This document shows, piece by piece, positions 32,947 to 42,326 of a stretch of DNA of 64,000 nucleotides. The notes below the pieces were generated by a model, which was given only the letters and a program-made list of their open reading frames with translations, searched no databases and was not told the DNA's origin. The stretch comes from an uncultured Bacteroides sp. (GTDB lineage: Bacteria > Bacteroidota > Bacteroidia > Bacteroidales > Bacteroidaceae), in the NCBI GenBank assembly GCA_944322285.1, contig CALUOR010000005.1:50763-114762 (forward strand), given 5' to 3'. A program made the position numbers and the translations under genes. How positions within the stretch are numbered: position 1 is the stretch's first letter; every line of letters begins with the position of its first letter.

Positions 32947-34638
32947 TTATTTCGCAATGCTCATGAATTCAGAGTTTGTGAAATACTTGGCGAATTCCAA
33001 GTCAGTTGCAGCCTTCTTGCCCAAGGTAGGCTCCTTGGCAACTGCATCCTTCAAACTGCTGATAGCCAATGAAGCATTGTCAGTTCTGGCACCCAGGATA
33101 GCAATCAGATAATCTGTATAAGCATCAGGATTCTCAATGTCAGCCAATGTATTCTTAGCCTTGTTGTAGTCCTTAGCCAAGATTTGTGCCAAAGCGGCAC
33201 TGTTTGTCTTCGTGTCACCAAATGCGTTTACGGCTCTTTCATATTGACCTTGAGCAATGTAGAGGTTACCCAAAGCTTCGTTCACCTCTGGAGCACCCGA
33301 AGCCTTAGCCAAGTAAGTCTCAGCAGCGGCCTTGTCACCCTTGCTCAGTGCAACCAAGCCCATGTTCATGTTAGCCTCCGGAGAGTTCTTGATAGACAAA
33401 GACTTTTTCAGGTAGCTTTCAGCCTTATCCAAGTTACCGGCAGCGTAAGCCAACTCACCCAAGTTGTTGTAAGCGCGATAGTCGTTGGGGAAGTTTTGAG
33501 TAGCTTTCGTGTAGATAGCTTCCTGCTTAGCGGGATCTTGGGTCAACGTAGCGGCATAGAGCAATTCCTCAACGTTCAGCTGGCTGGCATCCGTAGCAGC
33601 CAAGTTAGCGATTTCTTCATCAGACTTACCGATAACCTCATAGTTCAAAGTCAGGCGAGAACGACGGAGTTGCGGCAGGATTTCATCAGCCAAAGTCTTG
33701 TAAACAGAAGAGATGTTCTTGATTTCCTGTTCTCTTTGCTCGGGATCAGAATACATAGAAAGAACGCGGAGAATCAACTCCTTGTCTTGGATATTGGATT
33801 TGCTTACCAGTTCTTGGAAACCTTCCCAGTCTTCAGCAGTGTACTTCGTATCCACATTTACCTCCAGCTTGTCCTTCTTCAGATTGCGGTTGATAACCTT
33901 AGCGGTGTTGTCCTGACGATTTTCAGCCAGTTTGGTGTTCAGGTCCAAACCACCATCGGGAGAAGCGTAAGCAGAAACAGTGATGTTGTCAATCTTACGG
34001 TTCGGGGTCTCGTTGATATTCTTCACTTCCTCGTTGAAAGCCTTGGCGGTCTTCAGCTCGCTGGAGCGAACGTTGGCCTGCTGAATCAAGAACATGATGT
34101 TAGCTTCATGCTTTTCCTTGATAATGCGTTGGAAAGCATCCTCACCCGTAGCAGTGTTGGCGCTGCCCAATGTCTGGTCAACCAATTCAGAAGTAGAAAT
34201 AACGCCATCGGCAATCTTTACGGCAGGAATTTCAACCGTCTTCTTACCGATAGTAGCAGTGAACTCCAAGTAAAGTTCAGACTTGGCCATTTCGGGCACA
34301 TAGTCGAATGAAGTCTTCATGGTGTAGCTGCCGCCCATCTTGTAAGAGATAGTCTGGTCGTTGCCTTCTACCTTCTCGCCCTGGAAAGTAGCAGACTGGC
34401 CTTTGGCTTCACCACCGTCCCACTTCAGGACCGGAGTTACTTCCACCACAGCTTTCTTGTTGAAATACTTTTCGGGGAACTTTCCGTTGATTGTTGCAGG
34501 AACTTCACCGTTGATTGCTTCCAGCACCTGCGGGGTAACCGTGAAGTAATCGGATGACAACTCACCCATTTTCTTGCTGCACGATGTCAGTGCAACAACG
34601 CATGCCAATAATAATGGCAAATACAGCTTCTTAGTCAT
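32947..34638 (-). CDS. TPR lipoprotein with OmpA-like segment
   Basis: A 563-aa outer-membrane-type lipoprotein (lipobox VALTSC). Residues about 20-180 are beta-rich. Residues about 190-330 contain an OmpA-like pattern (ISV-type strand ITVSAYASPDGGLDLNTKLA and then ENRQDNTAKVI). The C-terminal third is TPR repeats (YRAYNNLGELAYAAGNLDKA, EANMNMGLVALSKGDKAAA). It is lysine- and alanine-rich and probably an abundant envelope protein binding peptidoglycan or partner proteins. A TATCTTTG -7 element at 34743-34736 lies about 100 bp upstream, leaving a long leader. Confidence 0.75.
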   Translation of the reverse strand: MTKKLYLPLLLACVVALTSCSKKMGELSSDYFTVTPQVLEAINGEVPATINGKFPEKYFNKKAVVEVTPVLKWDGGEAKGQSATFQGEKVEGNDQTISYKMGGSYTMKTSFDYVPEMAKSELYLEFTATIGKKTVEIPAVKIADGVISTSELVDQTLGSANTATGEDAFQRIIKEKHEANIMFLIQQANVRSSELKTAKAFNEEVKNINETPNRKIDNITVSAYASPDGGLDLNTKLAENRQDNTAKVINRNLKKDKLEVNVDTKYTAEDWEGFQELVSKSNIQDKELILRVLSMYSDPEQREQEIKNISSVYKTLADEILPQLRRSRLTLNYEVIGKSDEEIANLAATDASQLNVEELLYAATLTQDPAKQEAIYTKATQNFPNDYRAYNNLGELAYAAGNLDKAESYLKKSLSIKNSPEANMNMGLVALSKGDKAAAETYLAKASGAPEVNEALGNLYIAQGQYERAVNAFGDTKTNSAALAQILAKDYNKAKNTLADIENPDAYTDYLIAILGARTDNASLAISSLKDAVAKEPTLGKKAATDLEFAKYFTNSEFMSIAK

Positions 34639-34735
34639 TTTAACTATAAATTAATTGTTTGAAATTGAATGATTTACTTATTTATATTACTCTTATATCA
34701 CACTTTGCCGAACGCCTTTGCAGGATTTGGCTACG

Positions 34736-34770
34736 CAAAGATATTAATTTTTCTACAATCTGTTAACAAA
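34736..34770 (-). promoter_or_regulatory. Promoter of the TPR/OmpA-like lipoprotein gene
   Basis: On the minus strand, TTTG (34770-34767), 23 nt, TATCTTTG (34743-34736). Spacing is a little longer than usual. Confidence 0.4.
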
Positions 34771-34790
34771 GCCCTTTTATTTATTATAAT

Positions 34791-35723
34791 TTAATGAAGT
34801 TTCTCTTCGCGATACTTGATGTTACGAGGATGGTGCTCGATGATTTCACTTCGCAACATGTTACGGTCGATGTGGGTATATATCTCCGTAGTGGCTATGC
34901 TCTCGTGCCCCAACATACACTGAATAGCGCGCAGGTTGGCCCCTCCCTCCAGCAAATGGGTGGCAAAAGAATGACGGAAGGTATGCGGACTGATGTTCTT
35001 GGCAATGCCTGCCTGCCGAGCCAATTCTTTGATGAGTTGAAAGACCTGGATGCGACTGATATTTTTTCCCCACCGGGCCAAAAAAACATAGTCTTCGAAG
35101 TCGGGCTTGATGCGCCACGTCGTATTGCGGTCTTGAAACCAATATCTCAGCTCCTTGATGGCCCGGGGCGAAATGGGCACCAAACGTTGCTTGTCACCCT
35201 TGCCCGTCACCCGGATAAAGCTTTCATCCAAATATAAATCGGAGAGTTTCAAGCCACACAATTCGGACACACGCAAGCCGCAACTATAAAGCGTCTCCAA
35301 AATAGCCCGGTTGCGCTGGCCTTCGGGTTTGCTCAGATCAACGGCATCGATGATGCGGTCAATTTCTTCCACGGTCAGTACCTCGGGCAGGTGGAGGCCA
35401 ATCTTGGGACCTTCCAATAACTCGCCGGGGTCGTCCTCCCGATAATCGGCCAGCACCAGAAAGTGGAAGAAGGACTTGATACCCGACAAAATACGGGCTT
35501 GCGAGCGTGGATGAATGCCAATGTCGTGCAAGCCTGCATTGAAGCGTTGCAAGTCATCCAGCTTGACCTCGAACACATTCATCCCTTCTCCTTCCACAAA
35601 ATGAAGTAACTTGGCGAGATCCGTCAAGTAAGCATCCTCCGTATTCGGAGAAAGCCCCCTCTCCAGCTTCAGATATTGCCGGTATTTCCTGATAGCCAAT
35701 GCTTGCCGTTCCTTATTCTCCAT
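34791..35723 (-). CDS. xerD: Site-specific tyrosine recombinase XerD
   Basis: The 310-aa recombinase resolves chromosome dimers at dif. The N-terminal SAM-like core-binding domain (YLKLERGLSPNTEDAYLTDL) and the catalytic domain are complete: Arg in SCGLRVSEL, Lys in TGKGDKQRLVP, HxxR in SPHTFRHSFATHLL, His in MLGHESIATT and the nucleophile Tyr in TEIYTHID. Length and the position beside aroQ suggest the housekeeping chromosomal XerD rather than a mobile-element integrase. It is divergent from aroQ. Confidence 0.93.
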   Translation of the reverse strand: MENKERQALAIRKYRQYLKLERGLSPNTEDAYLTDLAKLLHFVEGEGMNVFEVKLDDLQRFNAGLHDIGIHPRSQARILSGIKSFFHFLVLADYREDDPGELLEGPKIGLHLPEVLTVEEIDRIIDAVDLSKPEGQRNRAILETLYSCGLRVSELCGLKLSDLYLDESFIRVTGKGDKQRLVPISPRAIKELRYWFQDRNTTWRIKPDFEDYVFLARWGKNISRIQVFQLIKELARQAGIAKNISPHTFRHSFATHLLEGGANLRAIQCMLGHESIATTEIYTHIDRNMLRSEIIEHHPRNIKYREEKLH

Positions 35724-35884
35724 TTTTCTCCGATTTTCATTTTTCCCCTTATCATTTCATAAGATAGGCTACATTTCGGCAAAACATTTTCAAGCAAGCT
35801 TGAATGTTTTACGCTCAATTTGCACTATCTTTGCGCCACAAAAAGTGTGCCCCGAGGGGGCGAAGATAATAAAAAAACAATTAT

Positions 35885-36310
35885 ATGCGCATACAAATCA
35901 TCAACGGCCCCAACATTAATTTGCTGGGCAAACGTGAACCTTCCATTTATGGCAGCTCTACGTTCGAGGACTGCTTAGTCGGGCTGAAAAGCCGTTATCC
36001 GGACGTGAGTCTCGATTATTTCCAATCCAACATCGAAGGCGAGCTTATCGACAAGATACAAGAAGTGGGCTTCGACGTGGACGGTATCGTGCTGAACGCA
36101 GGTGCTTACACCCACACGTCCATCGCCCTGCAGGACGCCATCCGCACTATCACGGCACCGGTTATTGAGGTGCACATCTCCAATGTCCATGCGCGTGAAT
36201 CTTTTCGCCACGTGTCCATGATAGCCTGCGCATGCCGGGGCGTCATCTGCGGCTTTGGGCTCGATTCTTATCGTCTGGCGGTAGAAGCTCTTTTGCAGAC
36301 CGGACGTTAA
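35885..36310 (+). CDS. aroQ: 3-dehydroquinate dehydratase, type II
   Basis: This 141-aa enzyme dehydrates 3-dehydroquinate in the shikimate pathway. The N-terminal IINGPNINLLGKREPSIYG carries the catalytic arginine/tyrosine loop. NAGAYTHTSIALQDAI and EVHISNVHARESFRH hold the substrate-binding Asn and His. A TATCTTTG -7 element (35826-35833) is 52 bp upstream. A short 22-bp-period array separates it from pyk. Confidence 0.95.
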   Translation: MRIQIINGPNINLLGKREPSIYGSSTFEDCLVGLKSRYPDVSLDYFQSNIEGELIDKIQEVGFDVDGIVLNAGAYTHTSIALQDAIRTITAPVIEVHISNVHARESFRHVSMIACACRGVICGFGLDSYRLAVEALLQTGR

Positions 36311-36314
36311 AAAT

Positions 36315-36403
36315 GCGCAGGCCGGGCATTTCGCTCTGCGAAACTTTGAGATTCTCTTCGCGCAACTTTGTGCCCGGCTTTGCGAAAGAATGACAAGAGA
36401 AAT
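36315..36403. repeat. Tandem array, 22-23-bp unit, four copies
   Basis: Units start at 36315, 36338, 36360 and 36382, each with GCGmAr; the two central units share GCGmAACTTTG. GCCGGGCA (36321-36328) and TGCCCGGC (36371-36378) in the first and third units can pair. It lies between aroQ and pyk and may act as a terminator-like structure. Confidence 0.55.
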
Positions 36404-36448
36404 AGGTATTAGATATAATTAAGGTATAAGAAGAAAAGGATTAAAACT

Positions 36449-37909
36449 ATGTTATTGAAACAAACTAAAATTGTGGCGACCATATCTGATCAGCGCTGTG
36501 AGGTGGACTTTATTCGCCAGCTGTTTGAGGCAGGCATGAACGTAGTACGCATGAACACGGCTCATTTGAACCGTGAAGGCGCTGAGAAGTTGATAAACAA
36601 CGTACGTACCGTGTCCAACCGCATCGGCATCCTGATGGACACGAAGGGTCCCGAAGTACGTACCACTCCACTGACCGGAGACCCTATCACATTCAAGACG
36701 GGCGACCGGGTAAAGGTCGTTGGGAATCCCGACCAAGCCACCACAAAGGAGTGTATCTCGGTGTCCTATCCCAACTTTGTACACGACCTGAACGAAGGCG
36801 GACACATCCTGATAGACGATGGGGAATTGGAAATGATAGTCATAGAAAAGCATCCCGATTACCTGTTTTGCGAGGTGCAAAATGAGTCAACCTTAGGAAG
36901 CCGCAAGAGTGTCAACGTGCCCGGCGTTCGCATCAACTTGCCATCGCTCACGGAGAAGGACCGTAACAATATCCTGTTTGGCATCGAGAAAGACATCGAC
37001 TTCATCGCCCACTCTTTCGTGCGCAACAAGCAAGACGTGCTGGACATCCGCGCCATTCTCGACGCCTATCAAAGTGACATAAAAATCATCGCCAAAATAG
37101 AGAATCAGGAAGGCGTGGACAACATTGACGAGATATTGGAAGTAGCCGATGGTGTCATGATAGCCCGTGGTGACCTGGGTATTGAAGTGCCCCAGGAACG
37201 TATTCCCGGCATCCAACGCCTGCTCATCCGCAAGTGCATCTTGGCCAAAAAACCGGTTATCGTAGCCACACAGATGCTTCACACCATGATTTCCAATCCG
37301 CGCCCCACACGTGCGGAGGTGACCGACATCGCCAACGCCATCTATTACCGTACCGATGCTCTGATGCTAAGCGGAGAGACGGCTTATGGCAAATATCCGG
37401 TGGAAGCCGTAAAGACCATGACAAAAGTGGCTGCCCAAGCCGAACAGGACAAATTGACCGAGAACGATGTACGCATCCCGTTGGATGAAAATAGCAATGA
37501 CGTGACCGCCTTCTTGGCCAAGCAAGCCGTAAAGGCCACGGTGAAGTTGAAAATCCGTGCCATCATCACCGATAGCTATAGCGGACGCACCGCGCGTAAC
37601 TTGGCCGCCTTCCGTGGCAAATATCCTGTGCTGGCCATTTGCTACAAGGAGAAGACCATGCGCCACCTGGCTCTGTCTTATGGTGTGGAAGCCATCTACA
37701 TGCCTGAATTGGCCAACGGGCAAGAATATTACTTCGCCGCCCTGCGCCGCCTCCTGGCCGACGGGAAGCTGAAACCGACGGACATGGTGGGCTATCTGAG
37801 TAGCGGCAAGGCCGGCACGCAGACATCTTTCCTCGAAATCAACGTGGTGGAAGATGCCTTGAAACATGCCAACGATTGTGTACTGCCCAATAGCAACCGA
37901 TATTTATAA
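36449..37909 (+). CDS. pyk: Pyruvate kinase
   Basis: A 486-aa glycolytic enzyme making pyruvate and ATP from PEP and ADP. It has MDTKGPEVRT (K+/substrate region), the B domain, AKIENQEGVDNIDEIL, VADGVMIARGDLGIEVP with the Mg-binding Glu/Asp, and the MISNPRPTRAEVTDIANAI signature with the catalytic region DALMLSGETAYGKYPVEAV. The C-terminal domain is complete. Its TAA overlaps the ATG of the methyltransferase gene (TAATG at 37907-37911). Confidence 0.96.
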   Translation: MLLKQTKIVATISDQRCEVDFIRQLFEAGMNVVRMNTAHLNREGAEKLINNVRTVSNRIGILMDTKGPEVRTTPLTGDPITFKTGDRVKVVGNPDQATTKECISVSYPNFVHDLNEGGHILIDDGELEMIVIEKHPDYLFCEVQNESTLGSRKSVNVPGVRINLPSLTEKDRNNILFGIEKDIDFIAHSFVRNKQDVLDIRAILDAYQSDIKIIAKIENQEGVDNIDEILEVADGVMIARGDLGIEVPQERIPGIQRLLIRKCILAKKPVIVATQMLHTMISNPRPTRAEVTDIANAIYYRTDALMLSGETAYGKYPVEAVKTMTKVAAQAEQDKLTENDVRIPLDENSNDVTAFLAKQAVKATVKLKIRAIITDSYSGRTARNLAAFRGKYPVLAICYKEKTMRHLALSYGVEAIYMPELANGQEYYFAALRRLLADGKLKPTDMVGYLSSGKAGTQTSFLEINVVEDALKHANDCVLPNSNRYL

Positions 37910-38538
37910 TGACCATAGACGAGTATATCCTCCAACATATTGACCCCGAAGGCGAATACCTGCACGCCTTGTATCGGGACACGCACCTGAAGCTGCTCTA
38001 CCCCCGCATGGCCTCCGGCCACTTGCAGGGGCGCATGCTGAAGATGTTTGTCCGCATGATACGCCCCCGGCAGGTGCTCGAGATAGGAACATATAGCGGC
38101 TATTCGGCCTTGTGCATCGCCGAAGGATTGCCCGAAGGCTCCCTGCTGCACACGTTCGAAATCAATGACGAGCAGGAGGACTTTACCCGTCCCTGGTTGG
38201 AAGGCTCTTCCTACGCTGACCGCATCAAGTTTTATATCGGCGATGCTTTGAAGCGCGTGCCCGAGCTGGGTCTGACGTTCGACATGGTGTTTATGGACGG
38301 AGACAAACGTAAATATGTCGATTATTACGAAATGGCTTTGTCCGTCCTCTCGCCCGGTGGTTATATTCTGGCGGATAATACGTTGTGGGATGGGCATGTG
38401 CTGGAAGAGCATCCTCGCGCTTCGGATTTGCAAACCCTTGGCATACAAGCGTTCAACGACCTTGTGGCACAAGACGAACGGGTGGAGAAAGTTATCCTCC
38501 CCCTGCGCGATGGGCTTACGATTATTTACAAGAAATAA
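37909..38538 (+). CDS. Class I SAM-dependent O-methyltransferase (catechol-type)
   Basis: A 209-aa enzyme of the Methyltransf_3 family. The SAM-binding motif VLEIGTYSGYSALCIAEGLP is followed by the acidic HTFEIND ribose contact and the metal-binding/catalytic DMVFMDGDKRKYVDYYE; the C-terminal ADNTLWDGHV is also typical. Substrates of the family are catechols or caffeoyl-like diphenols, and the bacterial substrate is usually unknown. It is translationally coupled to pyk, though no functional link is known. Confidence 0.85.
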   Translation: MTIDEYILQHIDPEGEYLHALYRDTHLKLLYPRMASGHLQGRMLKMFVRMIRPRQVLEIGTYSGYSALCIAEGLPEGSLLHTFEINDEQEDFTRPWLEGSSYADRIKFYIGDALKRVPELGLTFDMVFMDGDKRKYVDYYEMALSVLSPGGYILADNTLWDGHVLEEHPRASDLQTLGIQAFNDLVAQDERVEKVILPLRDGLTIIYKK

Positions 38539-38552
38539 GAATAATCCGTGTT

Positions 38553-38584
38553 TTTGCATATTTCGAGGAAAATCCGTAAGTTTG
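38553..38584 (+). promoter_or_regulatory. Promoter of rbfA
   Basis: TTTG (38553-38556), 20 nt, TAAGTTTG (38577-38584), 30 bp before the rbfA ATG. Confidence 0.6.
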
Positions 38585-38614
38585 CCGGATAAATACAATC
38601 TTTAAATAAGCTAT

Positions 38615-38953
38615 ATGGAAACAACCCGTCAAAATAAAATAGCCCGTTTGTTGCAAAAGGAACTAAGTGAAATCTTCCAGCAACAAACACGGAGTATGCA
38701 CGGTGTGCTGATATCGGTCAGCACCGTACGCATCAGTCCCGACCTAAGTGTGGCACGTGCCTACCTCAGCATTTTCCCTTCAGAGAAAAGTGCGGAACTG
38801 ATAAAGAATATCAACGATAACATGAAGTCCATCCGTTACGAGCTGGGTACGCGGGTACGTTATCAGCTACGTATCATCCCCGAGCTGAAGTTTTTTGTGG
38901 ACGACTCATTGGATTATCTGGAGCATATTGATGAATTGCTGGGAAAACAATAA
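38615..38953 (+). CDS. rbfA: Ribosome-binding factor A
   Basis: A 112-aa KH-like protein that helps mature the 5' end of 16S rRNA in the 30S subunit. It has the family pattern RQNKIARLLQKELSEIFQQ, VLISVSTVRISPDLSVARAY in two adjoining strands, and the C-terminal RVRYQLRIIPELKFFVDDSL. It has its own promoter and is followed after 9 bp by the LolC/E-type permease gene, the usual Bacteroides order. Confidence 0.93.
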   Translation: METTRQNKIARLLQKELSEIFQQQTRSMHGVLISVSTVRISPDLSVARAYLSIFPSEKSAELIKNINDNMKSIRYELGTRVRYQLRIIPELKFFVDDSLDYLEHIDELLGKQ

Positions 38954-38962
38954 CAAAAGGCT

Positions 38963-40222
38963 TTGAATCTACCTTTTTACATAGCCCGCAGGTATCTTTT
39001 CTCCAAAAAGAAACACAATGCCGTCAATATCATTTCGGGCATCTCGGTATGCGGAGTGGCATTGGCCACCTTGGCCATGGTGTGCACTTTATCTGTATTC
39101 AATGGTTTTCAAGACATGGTGGCGGGATTCTTCACGGCTTTCGACCCTGAACTGAAGATTACGATCCGCGAGGGAAAAGTTTTCAGCCCCGACACGGAAG
39201 CCTTGCAACGCGTACAAGCCCTGCCCGAAATAGAAATATGGAGCGAGACACTAGAGGAAAACGCCATGGTGCAATACAAAGACCGTCAATTGATGGCCGT
39301 CATCAAAGGCGTGGAGAATAACTTCGAGCAACTGACCTCAATAGACAGCCTCCTGTATGGCACTGGTCACTTTATGCTGAAAGACAATGCGGTGGAGTAC
39401 GGTCTATTGGGCATTGACCTAATGTCTCAGCTAGGCACGGGCATCCAATTTGTAGACCCGCTACAGATTTATGCACCCAAACGGAATGTACGTGTTAACT
39501 TGGCCAATCCAGCGGCTGCTTTCACGCAGGATTATCTTTTCTCGCCCGGTGCCGTATTTGTGGTCAACCAAGAAAGATATGACGCGCACTACATCATTAC
39601 CTCACTCGATTTCGCTCGTCGGCTCTTCCACTACGACACCGAAGTGAGTGCCATCGAGTTGAAACTGAAAGCGGATGCTGACGTATCAGCCGTAAAGAAA
39701 AAAATTGCAGGCCTGCTGGGAGAAAAATTTCGTATAGAAGATCGCTACGAGCAACAATCCGATGTCTTCCGCATTATGGAAATAGAGAAACTGATTTCCT
39801 ACCTGTTCCTGACTTTCATCTTGGCAATAACTTGTTTCAACATTATCGGCTCCCTGTCCATGCTTATATTGGACAAGCGCGAAGATGTAGAAACCCTGCG
39901 CAATCTGGGAGCGAACGACCGCCTGATAGTCCGTATCTTCTTGTTCGAAGGCCGCCTGATTTCTGTTTTCGGAGCAGTAGGCGGCATCTTATTGGGCTTG
40001 TCGCTCTGCTTCGCCCAGCAACAATTCGGCTTCATCACTTTAGGAGGAGGCAACGGAAATTTTCTGGTAGACGCCTATCCAGTCAGCGTGCATATAACGG
40101 ATGTGATACTGATATTTCTCACGGTCATTGCCGTAGGCTTCCTTTCCGTTTGGTATCCCGTCCATTATTTCAGCAGACGCCTGCTAAAAGCCTCAAAGCA
40201 ACATAATCCATACGGGGATTAA
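38963..40222 (+). CDS. FtsX-like permease (LolC/LolE type)
   Basis: A 419-aa membrane protein with one N-terminal TM helix after the arginine-rich start (FYIARRYLFSKKKHNAVNII), a large periplasmic domain, and three C-terminal helices separated by conserved loops (LGANDRLIVRIFLFEGRLIS, split over the helix). This is the lipoprotein-releasing permease architecture. The start is TTG at 38963, 9 bp after rbfA. The ATPase (LolD) is not here. It probably extracts lipoproteins from the inner membrane. Confidence 0.85.
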   Translation: MNLPFYIARRYLFSKKKHNAVNIISGISVCGVALATLAMVCTLSVFNGFQDMVAGFFTAFDPELKITIREGKVFSPDTEALQRVQALPEIEIWSETLEENAMVQYKDRQLMAVIKGVENNFEQLTSIDSLLYGTGHFMLKDNAVEYGLLGIDLMSQLGTGIQFVDPLQIYAPKRNVRVNLANPAAAFTQDYLFSPGAVFVVNQERYDAHYIITSLDFARRLFHYDTEVSAIELKLKADADVSAVKKKIAGLLGEKFRIEDRYEQQSDVFRIMEIEKLISYLFLTFILAITCFNIIGSLSMLILDKREDVETLRNLGANDRLIVRIFLFEGRLISVFGAVGGILLGLSLCFAQQQFGFITLGGGNGNFLVDAYPVSVHITDVILIFLTVIAVGFLSVWYPVHYFSRRLLKASKQHNPYGD

Positions 40223-40263
40223 AGACATTAGTCGATAAAAATGTCCTTTTTGTCGGTAAAGGT

Positions 40264-40293
40264 TTTGCATTCCAACAAAAATCACTATATTTG
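40264..40293 (+). promoter_or_regulatory. Promoter of a candidate small RNA
   Basis: TTTG (40264-40267), 18 nt, TATATTTG (40286-40293). Expected transcription start is about 40298, with no open reading frame before the terminator. Confidence 0.6.
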
Positions 40294-40296
40294 CAG

Positions 40297-40404
40297 CACA
40301 AAGCTCATGCGACAATGAGCAAGAACTCTCTCTAAATAGCGTTTTTTCATGTATTATTGACTTGTTGGGCCGTTCTCACCTGTGAAGGTGGGAACGGTTT
40401 TTTT
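40297..40404 (+). ncRNA. Candidate small RNA, about 105 nt, ending in a strong terminator
   Basis: The stretch follows a good promoter. It begins with a hairpin (GCTCAT 40303-40308 with ATGAGC 40315-40320), continues with about 50 nt of mostly unstructured sequence, and ends with a 12-bp stem (40370-40381 with 40386-40397) followed by seven T. pckA has its own promoter further on, so this is unlikely to be just its leader. It could be a free small RNA or an attenuated leader; I do not recognise it as a named family. Confidence 0.5.
40370..40404 (+). terminator. Intrinsic terminator of the candidate small RNA
   Basis: CCGTTCTCACCT pairs over 12 bp (one G-T) with AGGTGGGAACGG through a 4-nt loop, then TTTTTTT. 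Confidence 0.85.
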
Positions 40405-40512
40405 AGTCTTGTTTTGCCACGTTTACTTTGCAGATAATGTTACTGATATATAAAAGAGTAAACAATTAAAGAAAAATTTCTCTAATTGCGATTCCGTTTC
40501 AGAAGAAAACAC

Positions 40513-40520
40513 TACTTTTG
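40513..40520 (+). promoter_or_regulatory. -7 element of the pckA promoter
   Basis: TACTTTTG at 40513-40520. The -33 region is poorly matched. It implies a leader of about 115 nt before the pckA ATG. Confidence 0.4.
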
Positions 40521-40640
40521 CACTCGAAAAACAAGAAAGCAGAAGGTAAGAAGCCTAAATACCGGCACTTATCTCAGCTCAATATTAAGGTAAAAAGAGA
40601 GATAATAAACCAAATACCAATTTTAAAATCTTAAAAAGAA

Positions 40641-42248
40641 ATGGCAAATTTAGATTTAAGCAAGTATGGTATCGTAGACGTGAAGGAAATCCTCCACAAT
40701 CCGTCTTACGAAGTATTGTTCGAGGAAGAGACCAAAGCGGGTCTCGAAGGCTACGAAAAGGGTCAGGTAACTGAACTGGGTGCTGTGAACGTGATGACTG
40801 GTATCTACACCGGCCGTTCTCCTAAAGATAAATTCTTCGTATACAACGAAGCCAGCAAGGACACTGTATGGTGGACTTCTGACGAATACAAGAACGACAA
40901 CAAGCCTTGCTCTGAAGAAGCTTGGGCTGACTTGAAGGCTAAAGCTGTTAAACAATTGAGCGGCAAGCGTCTGTTCGTTATGGATACGTTCTGCGGTGCT
41001 AACCCCGCTACTCGCCTGAAAGTACGTTTCATCATGGAAGTAGCATGGCAGGCACACTTCGTTAAGAACATGTTCATCCGCCCGACAGAAGAAGAACTGG
41101 CTAACTACGGTGAACCCGATTTCGTATCGTTCAACGCAGCCAAGGCAAAAGTTGACAACTACAAGGAACTGGGTCTGAACTCTGAAACAGCTACCGTGTT
41201 CAACCTGAAGACTAACGAGCAGGTTATCCTGAACACTTGGTACGGCGGTGAAATGAAGAAAGGTATCTTCTCTATCATGAACTACCTGAACCCGTTGCGT
41301 GGCATTGCTTCTATGCACTGCTCTGCCAACACCAACATGGAAGGTACGGATACAGCTATCTTCTTCGGTTTGTCCGGTACTGGTAAGACTACCTTGTCTA
41401 CCGATCCGAAACGACTGCTCATCGGTGATGACGAACACGGATGGGACGATGAGGGCGTATTCAACTACGAAGGCGGTTGCTATGCCAAGGTTATCAACTT
41501 GGATAAGGAAAGCGAACCCGATATCTACAACGCCATCAAGCGTGACGCTTTGCTGGAGAACGTAACAGTAGACGCTAACGGCAAGATTGACTTCGCTGAC
41601 AAGAGCGTAACAGAGAACACTCGTGTATCTTATCCTATATACCATATTAATAATATCGTTAAGCCGGTATCGAAAGGTCCTCACGCTCATCAGGTAATCT
41701 TCCTGTCTGCTGATGCTTTCGGTGTATTGCCTCCGGTATCTATCCTCGATGACCAACAAGCTCAATACTACTTCTTGTCTGGTTTCACCGCTAAATTGGC
41801 CGGTACAGAACGTGGTATCACAGAGCCGACTCCTACATTCTCTGCTTGCTTCGGCGCAGCTTTCTTAAGCTTGCACCCGACAAAATATGCAGAAGAGTTG
41901 GTTAAGAAGATGAACAAGGTAGGTGCCAAGGCTTACTTGGTTAACACTGGTTGGAACGGTAGTGGCAAGCGTATCTCTATTCGCGACACTCGTGGTATTA
42001 TCGATGCCATCCTCGATGGTTCTATCGACAAGGCTCCGACGAAGACCATCCCGTACTTCAACTTTGTTGTTCCTACTGAATTGCCGGGCGTAGATCCGAA
42101 GATTCTCGATCCTCGTGACACTTACGCTGAAGCTGCTCAGTGGGAAGAGAAAGCCAAAGACCTGGCTGGCCGCTTCATCAAGAACTTCGCTAAGTTCGAA
42201 GGCAATGATGCAGGTAAGGCATTGGTTGCTGCCGGTCCGAAGCTCTAA
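40641..42248 (+). CDS. pckA: Phosphoenolpyruvate carboxykinase (ATP)
   Basis: A 535-aa enzyme interconverting oxaloacetate plus ATP with PEP, CO2 and ADP; in Bacteroides it runs toward oxaloacetate to feed succinate formation. It has [13 protein letters not shown], the P-loop [15 protein letters not shown], the kinase-2 region [19 protein letters not shown], and the adenine-binding RIS segment ([17 protein letters not shown]). Codon choice (GGT, CGT, GCT, AAC) differs from the neighbours and marks a highly expressed gene rather than foreign DNA. A strong terminator follows. Confidence 0.97.
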   Translation: MANLDLSKYGIVDVKEILHNPSYEVLFEEETKAGLEGYEKGQVTELGAVNVMTGIYTGRSPKDKFFVYNEASKDTVWWTSDEYKNDNKPCSEEAWADLKAKAVKQLSGKRLFVMDTFCGANPATRLKVRFIMEVAWQAHFVKNMFIRPTEEELANYGEPDFVSFNAAKAKVDNYKELGLNSETATVFNLKTNEQVILNTWYGGEMKKGIFSIMNYLNPLRGIASMHCSANTNMEGTDTAIFFGLSGTGKTTLSTDPKRLLIGDDEHGWDDEGVFNYEGGCYAKVINLDKESEPDIYNAIKRDALLENVTVDANGKIDFADKSVTENTRVSYPIYHINNIVKPVSKGPHAHQVIFLSADAFGVLPPVSILDDQQAQYYFLSGFTAKLAGTERGITEPTPTFSACFGAAFLSLHPTKYAEELVKKMNKVGAKAYLVNTGWNGSGKRISIRDTRGIIDAILDGSIDKAPTKTIPYFNFVVPTELPGVDPKILDPRDTYAEAAQWEEKAKDLAGRFIKNFAKFEGNDAGKALVAAGPKL

Positions 42249-42274
42249 TTGAGATTCTGAACTTATATTCCAAT

Positions 42275-42318
42275 AAGGGAAAACGGAAAGTTATAAAGTT
42301 CCGTTTTCCCTTTTTTCT
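42275..42318 (+). terminator. Intrinsic terminator of pckA
   Basis: AAGGGAAAACGGAA (42275-42288) pairs with TTCCGTTTTCCCTT (42299-42312), followed by a T run. Confidence 0.88.
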
Positions 42319-42326
42319 TATTTTAT

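Noticed and set aside
33184-34311. Plus-strand 375-codon frame
   Set aside because: It is the shadow of the TPR/OmpA-like lipoprotein gene, which has a signal peptide, promoter and terminator on the other strand.
34791-35723. xerD as integrase of a mobile element
   Set aside because: All catalytic residues are canonical, length is that of housekeeping XerD, neighbours are core genes, and no tRNA or element ends are near.
37792-38598. Minus-strand 268-codon frame
   Set aside because: It is antisense to the coupled pyk end and the O-methyltransferase, which have clear motifs. It shows no family features itself.
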